NCBI RefSeq assembly: GCF_004362825.1
Contig: NZ_SNXZ01000004.1
Location: forward strand, 434,001 to 498,000
Length of the DNA: 64,000 nt
Reading direction: 5' to 3'
DNA from: Labedaea rhizosphaerae
GTDB lineage: Bacteria; Actinomycetota; Actinomycetes; Mycobacteriales; Pseudonocardiaceae
Positions 24,568 to 33,712 of the stretch are shown one piece after another. Each line of letters opens with the position of its first letter. Position 1 is the stretch's first letter. The position numbers and the translations under genes were made by a program. A model generated the notes under the pieces. The model was given only the letters and a program-made list of their open reading frames with translations. It was not told the DNA's origin and searched no databases.

Positions 24568-24798
24568 CTACTCCGTGGACCGCGATGCCGCGTAGGCACG
24601 CAGCCCCGCCGGTGTGGCGAGTTCCGGATTGGCCAGGTCGTCCGGGTCGAGTTCGATGCCGAACTGCTCCTCGACCGCCATCACCAGGTTGAGGAAGCCG
24701 AGGGAGTCGAGCCCGAGATCGACGAAGGGCTTCTGCGGATCCGTCACCACGATCTTGGTGCGCTCGGTGACGAACTGGTCGAACTGTGCCTGCTGCAT
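24568..24798 (-). CDS. Acyl carrier protein paired with the AMP ligase
   Basis: 76 residues, a minimal ACP/PCP. The phosphopantetheine Ser is S32 in VDLGLDSLGFLN, and the C-terminal helix is LATPAGLRAYAAS. It directly follows the AMP ligase gene (14-bp gap), the usual arrangement for a ligase and the carrier it loads. It is distinct from the PKS ACP at 17837-18130, so the cluster has a separate starter or amino-acid loading module. Confidence 0.9.
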   Translation of the reverse strand: MQQAQFDQFVTERTKIVVTDPQKPFVDLGLDSLGFLNLVMAVEEQFGIELDPDDLANPELATPAGLRAYAASRSTE

Positions 24799-24812
24799 TT
24801 CTTTCGTCCTCC

Positions 24813-26285
24813 TCAAGCGGCGGCCGAACCCGGCCGGTCGGTGGTTTCGTCCAGCAGCGCGGCGATCGCCTTGGCGTCCGGTTTTCCGTTGCGGGTCAAC
24901 GGGACGCTGTCGATCCGGAACACCCGGTCCGGCAGCCGGGCCGCGTCGAGCCGCACGGCGAGCGCGTCGCGCACCTCGGTCTCGGTCAGCGCGCCGTCCA
25001 GTTGCACGGCGAGGCGGAACTGCCCGTCCTCGGTGTCCGGCTTCAACGCGACCGCGGCCGCGACCCCGTCCAGTTGCTCGGCCGCGTTCTCCACCTCGAC
25101 CAGGCTGATCCGGATGCCACGCCGTTTGATGATCGCGTCGTCGCGGCCGACGAAGTAGAGCCGGCCGGCGTCGTCCAGGTACCCCTGGTCGCCGGTGTGC
25201 AGCTCGAGCGAGCCGTCCGCGCGCCGGACGTACGCGCGTTGTTCGGACAGCGGCACGCCCCAGTAGCCGGCCATCACCGTCGCCCCGCTGACCACGATCT
25301 CGCCGATGTCGCCCGCGGGCAGGTCTTCCCCGTCCGGCCCGACGATCCGCACGGTGGCGCCGGGGATCGGCAGGCCCACGGAGTCCGGGTGCCGCTCGTA
25401 GTCCTCGGGGTCCAAAATGGACACCCGTTTGCATTCGGTGATGCCGTACATGGAGGCGTAGCGCGCGCCCGGGAAGAGCTCCAGCAGCGCCGAGCCGATG
25501 TCGCGGCCCAGCCGCGCCCCGGTGTTGGTGAACAACCGCAGTTTCGTGGTCTCGCGGTAGCGGCGCTGAAGGGTGAGCAGCATGCGGGCCAGCGACGGCA
25601 CCACCGGCAGCACGGTGACCCCGTGCTTGACCACGGTGCGCAGCAGCAGGCCGTCCGCGGCCCGGCCCTCGGTCAGCACCAGCGTACCGCCGGCGAGCAC
25701 GGTGAGCAGCACCTGGTAGAGGCCGTAGTCGAAGGACAGCGGCAGCCGGCAGAGCACCACGTCGTCGGCCCGGTATCCGAGTCGCGCGTTGATCGCCCGC
25801 GCCGCGGCGACCACCTGCCGGTGCGGGCAGACGACGCCCTTCGGCGTGCCGGTGGTGCCCGAGGTGTAGATCAGCAGCGCGACGGCGTCGGGGTCCGGCG
25901 AGACGTGCGGCACCGGGCTCGATGGCGTGGCAAGCACTTCGGCCCACGCACCGTCCACCTCGGACTGCGCCAGCACCAGCTTGGCCGCGCAGTCGCCGGC
26001 GATGTAGTCGATCTGCGATGGGGTGAGGCCGGGGTGCACCGGGACGAACACCGCGCCGAGGCGCAGCGCCGCGAAGAACAACGCGACGAACCGGTGATCA
26101 CCTTCGCCGGCATACACGATCCGCTCGCCGTCGCCGACTCCCTTGGCGTGCAACCACGACGTCGCGCGGTCCACGACGGCGCCCAACTCCGCGTAGTTGA
26201 ACGAGCCGGTCGGATCGATCAGCGCGGTGTGGTCGGCCCGCGTCGTGCGTGCGGCGGCGAGCAGGTCGTAGACGGTCTCAGACAT
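24813..26285 (-). CDS. AMP-dependent acyl/amino-acid ligase
   Basis: 490 residues of the ANL superfamily. Core motifs in order: LLIYTSGTTGTPKGVV (A3), ASMYGITECKR (A5), LHTGDQGYLDDAGRLYFVGR (A7-A8) and the C-terminal NGKPDAKAI with the A10 lysine. It activates a carboxylate as the adenylate and loads the adjacent ACP. The substrate pocket does not let me choose between an amino acid and a fatty or aryl acid. ATG 26285 overlaps the FabD-like stop by 8 bp. Confidence 0.9.
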   Translation of the reverse strand: MSETVYDLLAAARTTRADHTALIDPTGSFNYAELGAVVDRATSWLHAKGVGDGERIVYAGEGDHRFVALFFAALRLGAVFVPVHPGLTPSQIDYIAGDCAAKLVLAQSEVDGAWAEVLATPSSPVPHVSPDPDAVALLIYTSGTTGTPKGVVCPHRQVVAAARAINARLGYRADDVVLCRLPLSFDYGLYQVLLTVLAGGTLVLTEGRAADGLLLRTVVKHGVTVLPVVPSLARMLLTLQRRYRETTKLRLFTNTGARLGRDIGSALLELFPGARYASMYGITECKRVSILDPEDYERHPDSVGLPIPGATVRIVGPDGEDLPAGDIGEIVVSGATVMAGYWGVPLSEQRAYVRRADGSLELHTGDQGYLDDAGRLYFVGRDDAIIKRRGIRISLVEVENAAEQLDGVAAAVALKPDTEDGQFRLAVQLDGALTETEVRDALAVRLDAARLPDRVFRIDSVPLTRNGKPDAKAIAALLDETTDRPGSAAA

Positions 26286-27192
26286 GGGCCAACGTCCCCT
26301 CGAACCGCGTGACGTCCTTCGGGTTCGCGATCGGCACCACCCGGACGCCGGGCACCTGCCGCTTGAGGATCGAGGCCTGCGTCCGGGCCGGCGGCAACGC
26401 CACCGCGACCGAGGGCGCCAGTTCGGCCAGCGTCGCCAGGCAGCGGTCCCAGCGCACCGGCGCGACCACCTGGGCGACCAGGCGGCGCCGCACCTCGGCG
26501 GCCGACGTGACCACGGCACCGTCCAAGTTGGACACGAGCCGGCCGGTCGGCTCGGCGAAGCGGACCTTTTCCACCGCGGCGGCGAACTCGTCGAGTGCGG
26601 GCGCCATGTAGTCGGTGTGGAACGCCCCGGCCACGGCGAGCGGCTTCACCACGGCACCGGCCGGCGGGGTGGCCACCAGGTCGGCGAGCGCGTCGCGCGC
26701 TCCGGCGGCCACGATCTGGCCGCTGCCGTTGAAGTTCGCCGCGGCCAGCCCCAGCTCCTCGATCCGGTGCAGCACAGCGGCCTCCTCGCCACCGACGACG
26801 GCGGCCATGGACGTCGGGGCGGCGGCGCAGGCCGCGGCCATGGCCCGGCCACGGACGCCGGCCAGCGCCACCGCGTCCTGCGGGGCCAGCACGCCGGCGA
26901 ACACGGCGGCGGCCAGCTCGCCCACCGAGTGGCCCAGGGCGACCACGTCGGGGTGTGGCGTCGCGTCCGGCAGGACGCCCAGCGCCAGCAGCGCCTGCGC
27001 CACCAGCAACGGCTGGGTGTGCTCGGTGCGCGCGATCAGCTCGGCGCCCCCGCTGGTGCCGAGGTGGACCAGGTCGCAGTCAGCGGCGACCGACCACTCG
27101 GCGACCAGCGCGGCAGCCGCCGGATTGCGCAGCCACGGCGTCAGCATCCCCGGTGTCTGAGCGCCCTGCCCGGGCGCGACGACGGCAAACAC
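26278..27192 (-). CDS. Malonyl-CoA:ACP acyltransferase (FabD-like)
   Basis: 304 residues. Motifs APGQGAQTPGML at the N-terminus, nucleophile S89 in GHSVGE, and catalytic His in AGAFHTDYM are those of FabD. It supplies extender units to the ACP. GTG 27192 is preceded by AAGGGAGAG and is favoured over ATG 27210, whose ribosome site is poor. It is the first gene of the long minus-strand biosynthetic operon, downstream of the ABC exporter and its terminator-like hairpin. Confidence 0.9.
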   Translation of the reverse strand: MFAVVAPGQGAQTPGMLTPWLRNPAAAALVAEWSVAADCDLVHLGTSGGAELIARTEHTQPLLVAQALLALGVLPDATPHPDVVALGHSVGELAAAVFAGVLAPQDAVALAGVRGRAMAAACAAAPTSMAAVVGGEEAAVLHRIEELGLAAANFNGSGQIVAAGARDALADLVATPPAGAVVKPLAVAGAFHTDYMAPALDEFAAAVEKVRFAEPTGRLVSNLDGAVVTSAAEVRRRLVAQVVAPVRWDRCLATLAELAPSVAVALPPARTQASILKRQVPGVRVVPIANPKDVTRFEGTLAHV

Positions 27193-27333
27193 GGTCTCTC
27201 CCTTCTGCATTTGGTGAATTCCGCATTCCTGCGCTGACGGAACAAACGGTAAATCCGAACCAGGCCACCGAGCGGCACTCGACGGCGGCATTTCCCGGCG
27301 CCAACTACCCCCGGTACTACCGCGTGGAAAACG

Positions 27334-27370
27334 GCGACGCCCCCGCCGGAAATGCCGGCGGGGGCGTCGC
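27334..27370 (-). terminator. Perfect 16-bp hairpin after the ABC exporter genes
   Basis: Arms 27334-27349 and 27355-27370 are perfect inverted repeats of 16 bp (GCGACGCCCCCGCCGG and complement) with a 5-base loop. It starts 15 bp beyond the ABC permease stop, so it should end that transcript or attenuate reading into the PKS operon. No T tract follows, as usual in high-GC actinomycetes. Confidence 0.75.
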
Positions 27371-27384
27371 TGTGGGGGGTGGGA

Positions 27385-28173
27385 TCACATGCGGTTGGTC
27401 GACTTCGCAAGGCGGCGCGAAGCGGCGAAGGAGAACGCGAACAGCCAGGCCACCAGGTTCAGCACGGCACCCCACAGCGAGTTGTGGTCGCCGTTGAACG
27501 TGTAGCCGTCGGTCAGCGCATACCGGGCCAGCGTTCCGACGCCGTACATGGGCGTGTAGCGGGAGATCTCCAGCATGGTGCCGGACAACGGGATGAACAG
27601 GTCGCCGAGGAACGCGAGCGCGGTCATCGTCAGACCGGGCATGTGCATGACGATTTCCGGCTTCATGGCCAGGCCGAGCGTGATACCCAGCGCGGCGAAC
27701 ACCGCCGAGCCCAGCCACGCCACCACCAGGCCCGCGACCCACACCGCGGGGTCGGCGGCGGCGCCGGTGAGCGCGCCGAGCACGCCGACGACGGCCACCG
27801 GCAGCGCCGCGACCAGCACACTGCAGAGGATCTTGACCACGATGTACGCGCTGGGCGACAACGGGGACAGCTTGATCATCCGCAGCCAGCCGACGGTCTT
27901 CTCGATGGAGATCGTCGCGGCGGTCGACGTCGCGGCCATCGCGCCGCCGTAGACGGCGATGCCCAGCATCATCCACGCGGCGAAGTTGCCGTGCGGCAGC
28001 CGCGCGTTCTGCGGGCCGGTGTTGAACAACGCGAGGTAGAGCACGGCGGGCAGCAGCAGCATGAAGATCAGCGTCTGCCGGTTGAACCTGCGCGAGAGCT
28101 CGTAGCGGACGAAGGTCGGGTTGATCCCGCCCAACCGCGCCGAGCGGCGGCCTGGAGCGAGCGCGGTGGTCAT
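27385..28173 (-). CDS. ABC-2 type transporter permease
   Basis: 262 residues with six hydrophobic segments, e.g. TLIFMLLLPAVLYLALF and PAVWVAGLVVAWLGSAVFAA. The N-terminal RRSARLGG faces the cytoplasm. It is coupled to the ATPase gene by ATGA overlap and forms a two-component drug/lantibiotic-type exporter. No peptidase C39 domain is present, so it does not process a leader peptide itself. Confidence 0.9.
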   Translation of the reverse strand: MTTALAPGRRSARLGGINPTFVRYELSRRFNRQTLIFMLLLPAVLYLALFNTGPQNARLPHGNFAAWMMLGIAVYGGAMAATSTAATISIEKTVGWLRMIKLSPLSPSAYIVVKILCSVLVAALPVAVVGVLGALTGAAADPAVWVAGLVVAWLGSAVFAALGITLGLAMKPEIVMHMPGLTMTALAFLGDLFIPLSGTMLEISRYTPMYGVGTLARYALTDGYTFNGDHNSLWGAVLNLVAWLFAFSFAASRRLAKSTNRM

Positions 28174-29093
28174 CGGATGCCCTCCTTGGCATGCTGGGTG
28201 ATGGCGACGAACGCGTCCTCGAGGCTGCGGGGTGCCGCCTCGACGTCCGTCGCATCCGTCGAGTTGAGCAGGGCGCGCAGCAGCGCGTCGGAGTCGTCGG
28301 CGGCGAAGTAGACGCGCTCGCCCCTGGTCTCCAGGACCCGCGCGCCGGGCACCGCCGCGACCGCGTCCGCCGCCCGCTCGGCCGAGACGACCGCCGAGAC
28401 CGTCCGGCCGGCGACCGCCGCTCGGATGTCCGAAGTGGACCCGTCGGCCAGGATCCGGCCGTGGTCCAGCATGATCACCCGGTCGGCGAAGCGGTCGGCC
28501 TCCTCGAGGTAGTGGGTGGCGAACATGACCGTCATGCCGCGCTGCGCGTCGGCCCGGACCGCGGCCCAGAACTCCTGGCGGGCGGTGACGTCCATGCCGG
28601 CCGTCGGCTCGTCGAGGACCATGAAGTCGGGGTTCGGCAGCAGCGCGAGCGCGAACCGCAGCCGCTGCTTCTCCCCGCCGGAGCAGGCGCCGACCTTGCG
28701 GTTGCGCAGCTCGGTGAGCCCCGCGCGGGCGATGGCCCGCTCGACGTCCGCGTTCGGGTGTAGCGAGCCGACCATCCGCACGGTGGCCTCGACGGTCAGT
28801 TCCGGCAGCAGCCCGTCGGTCTGCAGCACCACCGACACCTTGCCGGTCCGCGCCGCCGCGAGGGGCTCGACGCCGAACACGGTGATCTTGCCCGCGTCCG
28901 GCTTGGTCAACCCGAGGAGCATGTCGATCGTCGTCGTCTTGCCGGCCCCGTTGGGACCGAGGAAGGCAACCACCTCGCCGGGTTGGATCCGGAAGCTGAC
29001 GTCGTCGACCGCGGGGAACTTGTTGCCCCGCGCATCGGTGAACCTCTTGGTAACTCCCACCAAATCAGCCGCGGGGGGCTGGGCTCCAGGCAT
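28170..29093 (-). CDS. ABC transporter ATPase (DrrA-like)
   Basis: About 307 residues from ATG 29093, which has GAGGAA eight bases upstream; ATG 29147 would add 18 residues. Walker A is GPNGAGKTTT, the signature is ACSGGEKQRLRFALAL, Walker B is FMVLDEPTAGMD, and the H-loop is ATHYLEEADR. The C-terminal ~90 residues are the usual DrrA extension. With the permease it likely exports the cluster product or gives self-resistance. Confidence 0.92.
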   Translation of the reverse strand: MPGAQPPAADLVGVTKRFTDARGNKFPAVDDVSFRIQPGEVVAFLGPNGAGKTTTIDMLLGLTKPDAGKITVFGVEPLAAARTGKVSVVLQTDGLLPELTVEATVRMVGSLHPNADVERAIARAGLTELRNRKVGACSGGEKQRLRFALALLPNPDFMVLDEPTAGMDVTARQEFWAAVRADAQRGMTVMFATHYLEEADRFADRVIMLDHGRILADGSTSDIRAAVAGRTVSAVVSAERAADAVAAVPGARVLETRGERVYFAADDSDALLRALLNSTDATDVEAAPRSLEDAFVAITQHAKEGIR

Positions 29094-29235
29094 AGAAGCA
29101 TTCCTCGAAACAGACGGAACGGAGTCTCGAACGGCGATCTCTGTCATTTCGGTTGACCTGCGTTTCTCGATAGCGGTGAATGGTACGGACACAGCACAGC
29201 GGGATGAGGAACCTTCCTGCGGTAGTTACGCGGCA

Positions 29236-30534
29236 CTAGTTCGTGGAACTGCCGGTCGTCGCCGTTCGCGGGAACGAGCGGAGGAACCGGAGCGTGCGGA
29301 ACAGCGACCGACCCGGTCCGCCGGCGGTCCCGACCACGCGCACCAGACCGAGCAGCAACAACTTGCGCATCACCCGGATGGCCGTGAGCGAGGCGGACCC
29401 GGTGAGCCCGACCACCTCCGACATCGACCACGGCCGGTCGAGCGCGGCCAGCGCGGCCAGCACCGCCGCCTCCCGCTCGTCCAAATGGGACAGCAGATCC
29501 GGCAAGGAGACCCCGTGCCCGGCCAGTTCCGCGGCGACGAAGCCGTAGGGGTCGGCGCGGACCTGGTCGAGCAACGTGGGCAGATCACCGATGACCAGCC
29601 ATGACGACGCCCCCGCGAGCACCGCGGGAACGCCGTCGAATAATCGGCAGAGCTCGGCGATGTCGTCCGCGTTCGCGCTGGTCAGCGCGAAGCGCGGCGA
29701 CACGGCCCGGACCAGCTCGACCAGTAGCCGCACCGAGGCCACCTCGGCGATCGACGCGACGTCGTGCGCACCGTCGGCCGGAACGGCCAGCGGCGGCAGC
29801 GGGAAGATCCGTTCGTTGCGGTGCTCGTACGGGCGGGTCGAGGTGATCAGCACGCGCAGCGAACGGCACTGGGCCAGCAGGGCCAGCACGTCGTCGATCC
29901 GGGTGTGGTCCGGCTCGTACCCGTCGAGCACGAGCAGCGTCGGCCGGTCGGCCAGCAGCACCGGGAGCGCGCCGACGCCCCGGCCGGCGAACAGCTCGTC
30001 GAGCCCGGTGTTGATCAGCGTGCTCAGCCGGTCGGTGCCGCCGGGGCGGTGCCACCGCTCGTCCGCCGAGCGCCACAACACGGGCAGCCTGCTCGCGTGC
30101 AGGGCGTCGGCGACGGCCAGCGCGACGCGGGTCTTGCCGACCCCGCCGATCCCGCTGATCGTGACCAGGCGTTGCGAGCCGGCGGACAACAGTTCGCACA
30201 GCGCCGCACGCTCGGCGTCGCGACCGATCAGGCTGGACACCGCGGCGGGCGGCCGGGTCGCCGCGTCACCGTAGACCAGCTTGACGTCGGTGCCTGCTCG
30301 CCCACCGGCGGCCTCCAACGCCGCGCGCTCACCGGCCGACAGGCCCAGCCCGTCGGCGATCAGCCGCACCGTGTCCTTGCGGGGCCTGCTCGCCGTTCCG
30401 TTCTCCAGGTTCCGGATCGCCCGCACGCTCAGCGTCGACAGGTCGGCGAGCTGGCGCTGGGTGGCGCCGCACCGCCTGCGATAGGTGCGCAGCAGCTCGG
30501 CGAAGCTGGTCTGCGTGTGGGTCCCGTTGTCCAT
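29236..30534 (-). CDS. XRE-HTH/NB-ARC ATPase transcriptional regulator
   Basis: 432 residues. An XRE-type helix-turn-helix occupies residues 10-65 (RRRCGATQRQLADLSTLSVR), followed by an NB-ARC P-loop ATPase with ISGIGGVGKTRVALAVA near residue 125 and LLVLDGYEPDH as Walker B. The C-terminal half is a winged-helix/sensor region. Such STAND regulators are cluster-specific activators that switch with a ligand. It sits divergent to lanM, and a 26-bp inverted repeat lies 32 bp upstream of its start. Confidence 0.88.
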   Translation of the reverse strand: MDNGTHTQTSFAELLRTYRRRCGATQRQLADLSTLSVRAIRNLENGTASRPRKDTVRLIADGLGLSAGERAALEAAGGRAGTDVKLVYGDAATRPPAAVSSLIGRDAERAALCELLSAGSQRLVTISGIGGVGKTRVALAVADALHASRLPVLWRSADERWHRPGGTDRLSTLINTGLDELFAGRGVGALPVLLADRPTLLVLDGYEPDHTRIDDVLALLAQCRSLRVLITSTRPYEHRNERIFPLPPLAVPADGAHDVASIAEVASVRLLVELVRAVSPRFALTSANADDIAELCRLFDGVPAVLAGASSWLVIGDLPTLLDQVRADPYGFVAAELAGHGVSLPDLLSHLDEREAAVLAALAALDRPWSMSEVVGLTGSASLTAIRVMRKLLLLGLVRVVGTAGGPGRSLFRTLRFLRSFPRTATTGSSTN

Positions 30535-30566
30535 GGCGCCAATAGTGGGTCGCCGCCACCGTCACC

Positions 30567-30774
30567 CACATGCGTGCTCACCACCCACTTAGTCAGTACC
30601 GCCTCCCCGGATTTTTATCCGCCGGTCGCCCTGGGAAGGAAGCGTTCTAGTTGGTCCCGTGGTCGTGGCTGGGTTGCGTCACGTTCCCCTTAGGTGCGGT
30701 TGACGGCCCCTCGGCCTGCGCTACGCACGGGCTGCGGGGTCGCAACCCCTAAGTGGGTGGTGAGCACGCATGTG
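30567..30774. promoter_or_regulatory. Perfect 26-bp inverted repeat pair flanking the divergent promoters
   Basis: The left arm (30567-30592) and right arm (30749-30774) are exact reverse complements over 26 bp; the right arm begins CTAAGTGGGTGGTGAGCACG. Each arm ends 32 bp from the nearest start codon: 30534 for the regulator, 30806 for lanM. The 156 bp between arms show no gene. The mirror placement suggests one regulator, probably the XRE-NB-ARC protein, binding upstream of both genes; a DNA loop between sites is possible. Confidence 0.8.
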
Positions 30775-30805
30775 CGTGGGGGATGTGGGTGGGAGTGTTC
30801 TCGGC

Positions 30806-33676
30806 ATGACACCGCAGCGGCACTCACCACAGGAGTCGGGCCGGCTGGCCGCCGACTGGTGGTTGCCCGCGCTCGCCCGCCACGAACGGCCCTCGATCGG
30901 GCGACCGGCGTGGGTGGACGTGGTCGAGCAGGCTGTGGCCAACGCGAACCGGACCGCCGACCTGCTCCCCGAACCGCCCGCCGACCCGGCGGACTGGCGC
31001 GCGGCACTGACCGTGCCGCTTCGCCCGTTCGTCGCCGGCACGGTCGACCGGATCATCGGCAGCGGGCACGACGCGGACGTCGACCTCGCCTCGGTCGCGG
31101 CAGCGGTGGCCGACCGGCTCACCGGCAAGCTGACCCGGATCGCCCGCCGCACCCTGGTGCACGAGGCGAACGCGAGCGGCTCGCCGTTGCCCGAGTTCGT
31201 CGCGGCGCTGGCCAGCCCGGACGGGCTGGCCGACCTCGTCGGCCGGTACCCGGTGCTCGGCCGGCTGCTCGGCCAGGCCGCCATGTTCGCCTCGGACGCC
31301 GTGGTGGAACTGCTCGACCGGCTCGCCGCCGACCGGACCGCCATCGCCGACGAGCTGCTCAGTACCGACCCCGGCCGGTGCGTCGCGGTGGACACCGGTC
31401 TGGCCGACAGCCACGACCACGGCCGCAGCGTCGCCGTGCTCACCTTCGCCGACGGCGCCCGGGTGGTCTACAAGCCGCGGGACGTCGCCGCGCACGTCCG
31501 GTTCACCGAGCTGGTCGACTGGCTCAACGAACGCCTCCCCCTGCTGCCCATCCGGACGGCGAAGGCGCTGCCCCGCAACGGTTACGGCTGGGTGGAGTTC
31601 GTCGAGTCGGCACCGACCACGGTCGAGGGCGTGGCCCGCTTCCACCGCCGGGCGGGCGCGCTGCTCGCGCTGCTGCACGCGGTGCGAGCCACCGACGTGC
31701 ACTTCGAGAACCTCATCGCGGCCGGTGACCAGCCGGTGCTCATCGACACCGAGACGCTCTTCCAGCCGGCCCGGACCGGCACCGACCTGGACCCGGCCGC
31801 CGCCGGTCTCGCGAAGTCGGTGTACAGCACCGGGATGCTGCCCATGCTCGCCGTCGGCGACCTCGGCGCGGCCGACATCTCCGGGCTCGGCGCGGCCCCC
31901 GACACCCCGGCGCAGCGCACCGTCGTCGACTGGACCATGGCCGACAGCGGCGAGTTGGCGATCACCCGGCGTCCGGGCAAGTTCGCCGTCGCCGCGAACC
32001 GGCCCCACGTCGACGGCACGCCCGCCGAGCCGGCCGAGCACGCCGCCGAACTGCTGGCGGGGTTCCACGAGGCCTACGACACAATCCTGGCCGACCGCGA
32101 CGACTTCGCCGCCTTGCTGTCCACTTGCGACGACGTCGAGGTGCGCGTGGTGCTGCGGCCGACCCAGGGTTACGTGACCCTGCTCGACGAATCGACCCAC
32201 CCGACCCTGCTGGCCGACGCACTCGACCGCGACCAGGCCCTCGAGGTGCTCTGGCGGCGCGACACCGGCAACGGCGTCGCCGAGGCCGAGCTCACCGCGT
32301 TGTGGGCCGGTGACGTGCCGGTGTTCCACACCCGCCCCGGCGCAACGGACCTGTGGTCGGCGGGGCGCCGCCTGCCCGATCAGCTGATCGAGCCGGGCCT
32401 GACCAGCACGCGCACCGCCCTCGCCGAGTTCTCCGACGCCGACCGCCGGGCCCAGGAGTGGATCACTGCCGCGGCGCTGGCCACCCGCGCCGTGCCGGAC
32501 CACACGGACCGCACCACCCGCCCGGGCGACCTCGCGGGGATCGCGGCGACCACCGACCGGCTGCTCGCCACCGCGTCGGCCATCGCCGACCAGCTTCTCG
32601 CCCGCAGCTTCACCAACGGGGAACGGGTGAACTGGCTCGGCATCGAAGCGCTGGAGGACGCGCACTTCGCGTTGCTGCCGATGGGCGCGGGCCTCGCCGA
32701 GGGGTACCCGGGGGTCGCGCTGTTCCTCGCCGAGCTGCACGCGGTGTCCGGCGTGGCCCGCTACGCCGAGGTGGCCCGTCGCGCGGTCGTCGCCGTGCCC
32801 GACCTGTTGGCCGGGTTGGAGAAGCGACCGGATCTGGTCGCCGCCGTGGGCTGTGGCGGGCTGGCCGGTCTGGCCGGGACGGCCTACGCCCTGGCCCGGC
32901 TGGCCACTCTGCTGTCCGATGTGGACATCGCCGAGCAGGCCCGCCGGTGCGCGGCCTTGGCCGGGATCGCCGCCAACGCGACCACCGCGCCGGACCTGGC
33001 GACCGGGCACGCCGGCTACGTCGCGGCCATCAGCGCGGTGGCCACCGAACTGGGCGCGCCGGAACTGCTCGACCAGGTCGGCGCCGTGGCCGACCAGCTG
33101 GCCGAACTGGTGATCAGCACCGACGGCGACGGCAGCGGCACGGACCTGCCGCCCGGGTTCGCCAACGGGCTCGCGGGACTGGCCTGGACGCTGGCCACGT
33201 ACGCGCAGCGGGCGGGGACTCGCCAGCACGCGGCTGCCGCCCGGCTCGCGATGCACACCGTGCTCAACGCCCGCCGGGAGACGAGCGCCGACCGCGGCTG
33301 GTGTGCGGGCACCGCCGGCCAGGTCATCGCCATGACGGCCGCCTTGCCGTCCACAGTGGACATCGAGGCTGCCGTGCAGGGGCTGACCGACGGACCGTTG
33401 TTGCGCAACCTCGGCCTGTGCCACGGCGAACTCGGCGTCGTCGAGGCCCTGACCGCCCTCGGCGACCACCCGGTGGCGGTCGCCGCCCGCCGCACCCGCG
33501 CCGGTCAGATCCTCGACGCCATCACCAGCTACGGCGAGCCGTACGGCCAGTTCACCACCGTCGCCACCCCGAGCCTGTGCACCGGCAGCGCGGGCGTCGG
33601 GCACGGCCTGCTCCGGCTCGCCTTCCCCGACCGTGTCCCCACGCCGCTGCTGTGGCAGCCGACCAACGACCACTGA
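30806..33676 (+). CDS. lanM: Class II lanthipeptide synthetase LanM
   Basis: 956 residues. The N-terminal two-thirds is the LanM dehydratase: VYKPRDV near residue 221, DVHFENLIA near 297 and VLIDTETLFQP just after, matching the phosphorylation-site Lys, Asp, Asn and Glu/Asp motifs. The C-terminal third is a LanC-like cyclase with zinc ligands in GWCAGTAG (~831) and LCHGELG (~871) and CTGSAGVGHGLL near the end. It would phosphorylate, dehydrate and cyclise Ser/Thr/Cys in its substrate. ATG 30806 has GGGAG ten bases upstream. The precursor gene starts 36 bp after its stop. Confidence 0.93.
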   Translation: MTPQRHSPQESGRLAADWWLPALARHERPSIGRPAWVDVVEQAVANANRTADLLPEPPADPADWRAALTVPLRPFVAGTVDRIIGSGHDADVDLASVAAAVADRLTGKLTRIARRTLVHEANASGSPLPEFVAALASPDGLADLVGRYPVLGRLLGQAAMFASDAVVELLDRLAADRTAIADELLSTDPGRCVAVDTGLADSHDHGRSVAVLTFADGARVVYKPRDVAAHVRFTELVDWLNERLPLLPIRTAKALPRNGYGWVEFVESAPTTVEGVARFHRRAGALLALLHAVRATDVHFENLIAAGDQPVLIDTETLFQPARTGTDLDPAAAGLAKSVYSTGMLPMLAVGDLGAADISGLGAAPDTPAQRTVVDWTMADSGELAITRRPGKFAVAANRPHVDGTPAEPAEHAAELLAGFHEAYDTILADRDDFAALLSTCDDVEVRVVLRPTQGYVTLLDESTHPTLLADALDRDQALEVLWRRDTGNGVAEAELTALWAGDVPVFHTRPGATDLWSAGRRLPDQLIEPGLTSTRTALAEFSDADRRAQEWITAAALATRAVPDHTDRTTRPGDLAGIAATTDRLLATASAIADQLLARSFTNGERVNWLGIEALEDAHFALLPMGAGLAEGYPGVALFLAELHAVSGVARYAEVARRAVVAVPDLLAGLEKRPDLVAAVGCGGLAGLAGTAYALARLATLLSDVDIAEQARRCAALAGIAANATTAPDLATGHAGYVAAISAVATELGAPELLDQVGAVADQLAELVISTDGDGSGTDLPPGFANGLAGLAWTLATYAQRAGTRQHAAAARLAMHTVLNARRETSADRGWCAGTAGQVIAMTAALPSTVDIEAAVQGLTDGPLLRNLGLCHGELGVVEALTALGDHPVAVAARRTRAGQILDAITSYGEPYGQFTTVATPSLCTGSAGVGHGLLRLAFPDRVPTPLLWQPTNDH

Positions 33677-33712
33677 TCTCCACGAGAATCTCCACCAGGA
33701 AGAGGGAGCGTC

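Noticed and set aside
27241-27333. A tRNA or small protein gene between the PKS operon and ABC genes
   Set aside because: No cloverleaf and no frame with a ribosome site; only promoter-like DNA and the hairpin.
27385-29093. A leader-cleaving (C39 peptidase) exporter for the lanthipeptide
   Set aside because: The ATPase has no N-terminal peptidase domain; the pair is a DrrAB-like exporter only.
30824-33673. A 949-codon open frame on the minus strand opposite lanM
   Set aside because: It is an antisense shadow of a clearly conserved LanM gene, with Gly/Arg/Val-rich low-complexity sequence and no domain or ribosome site.
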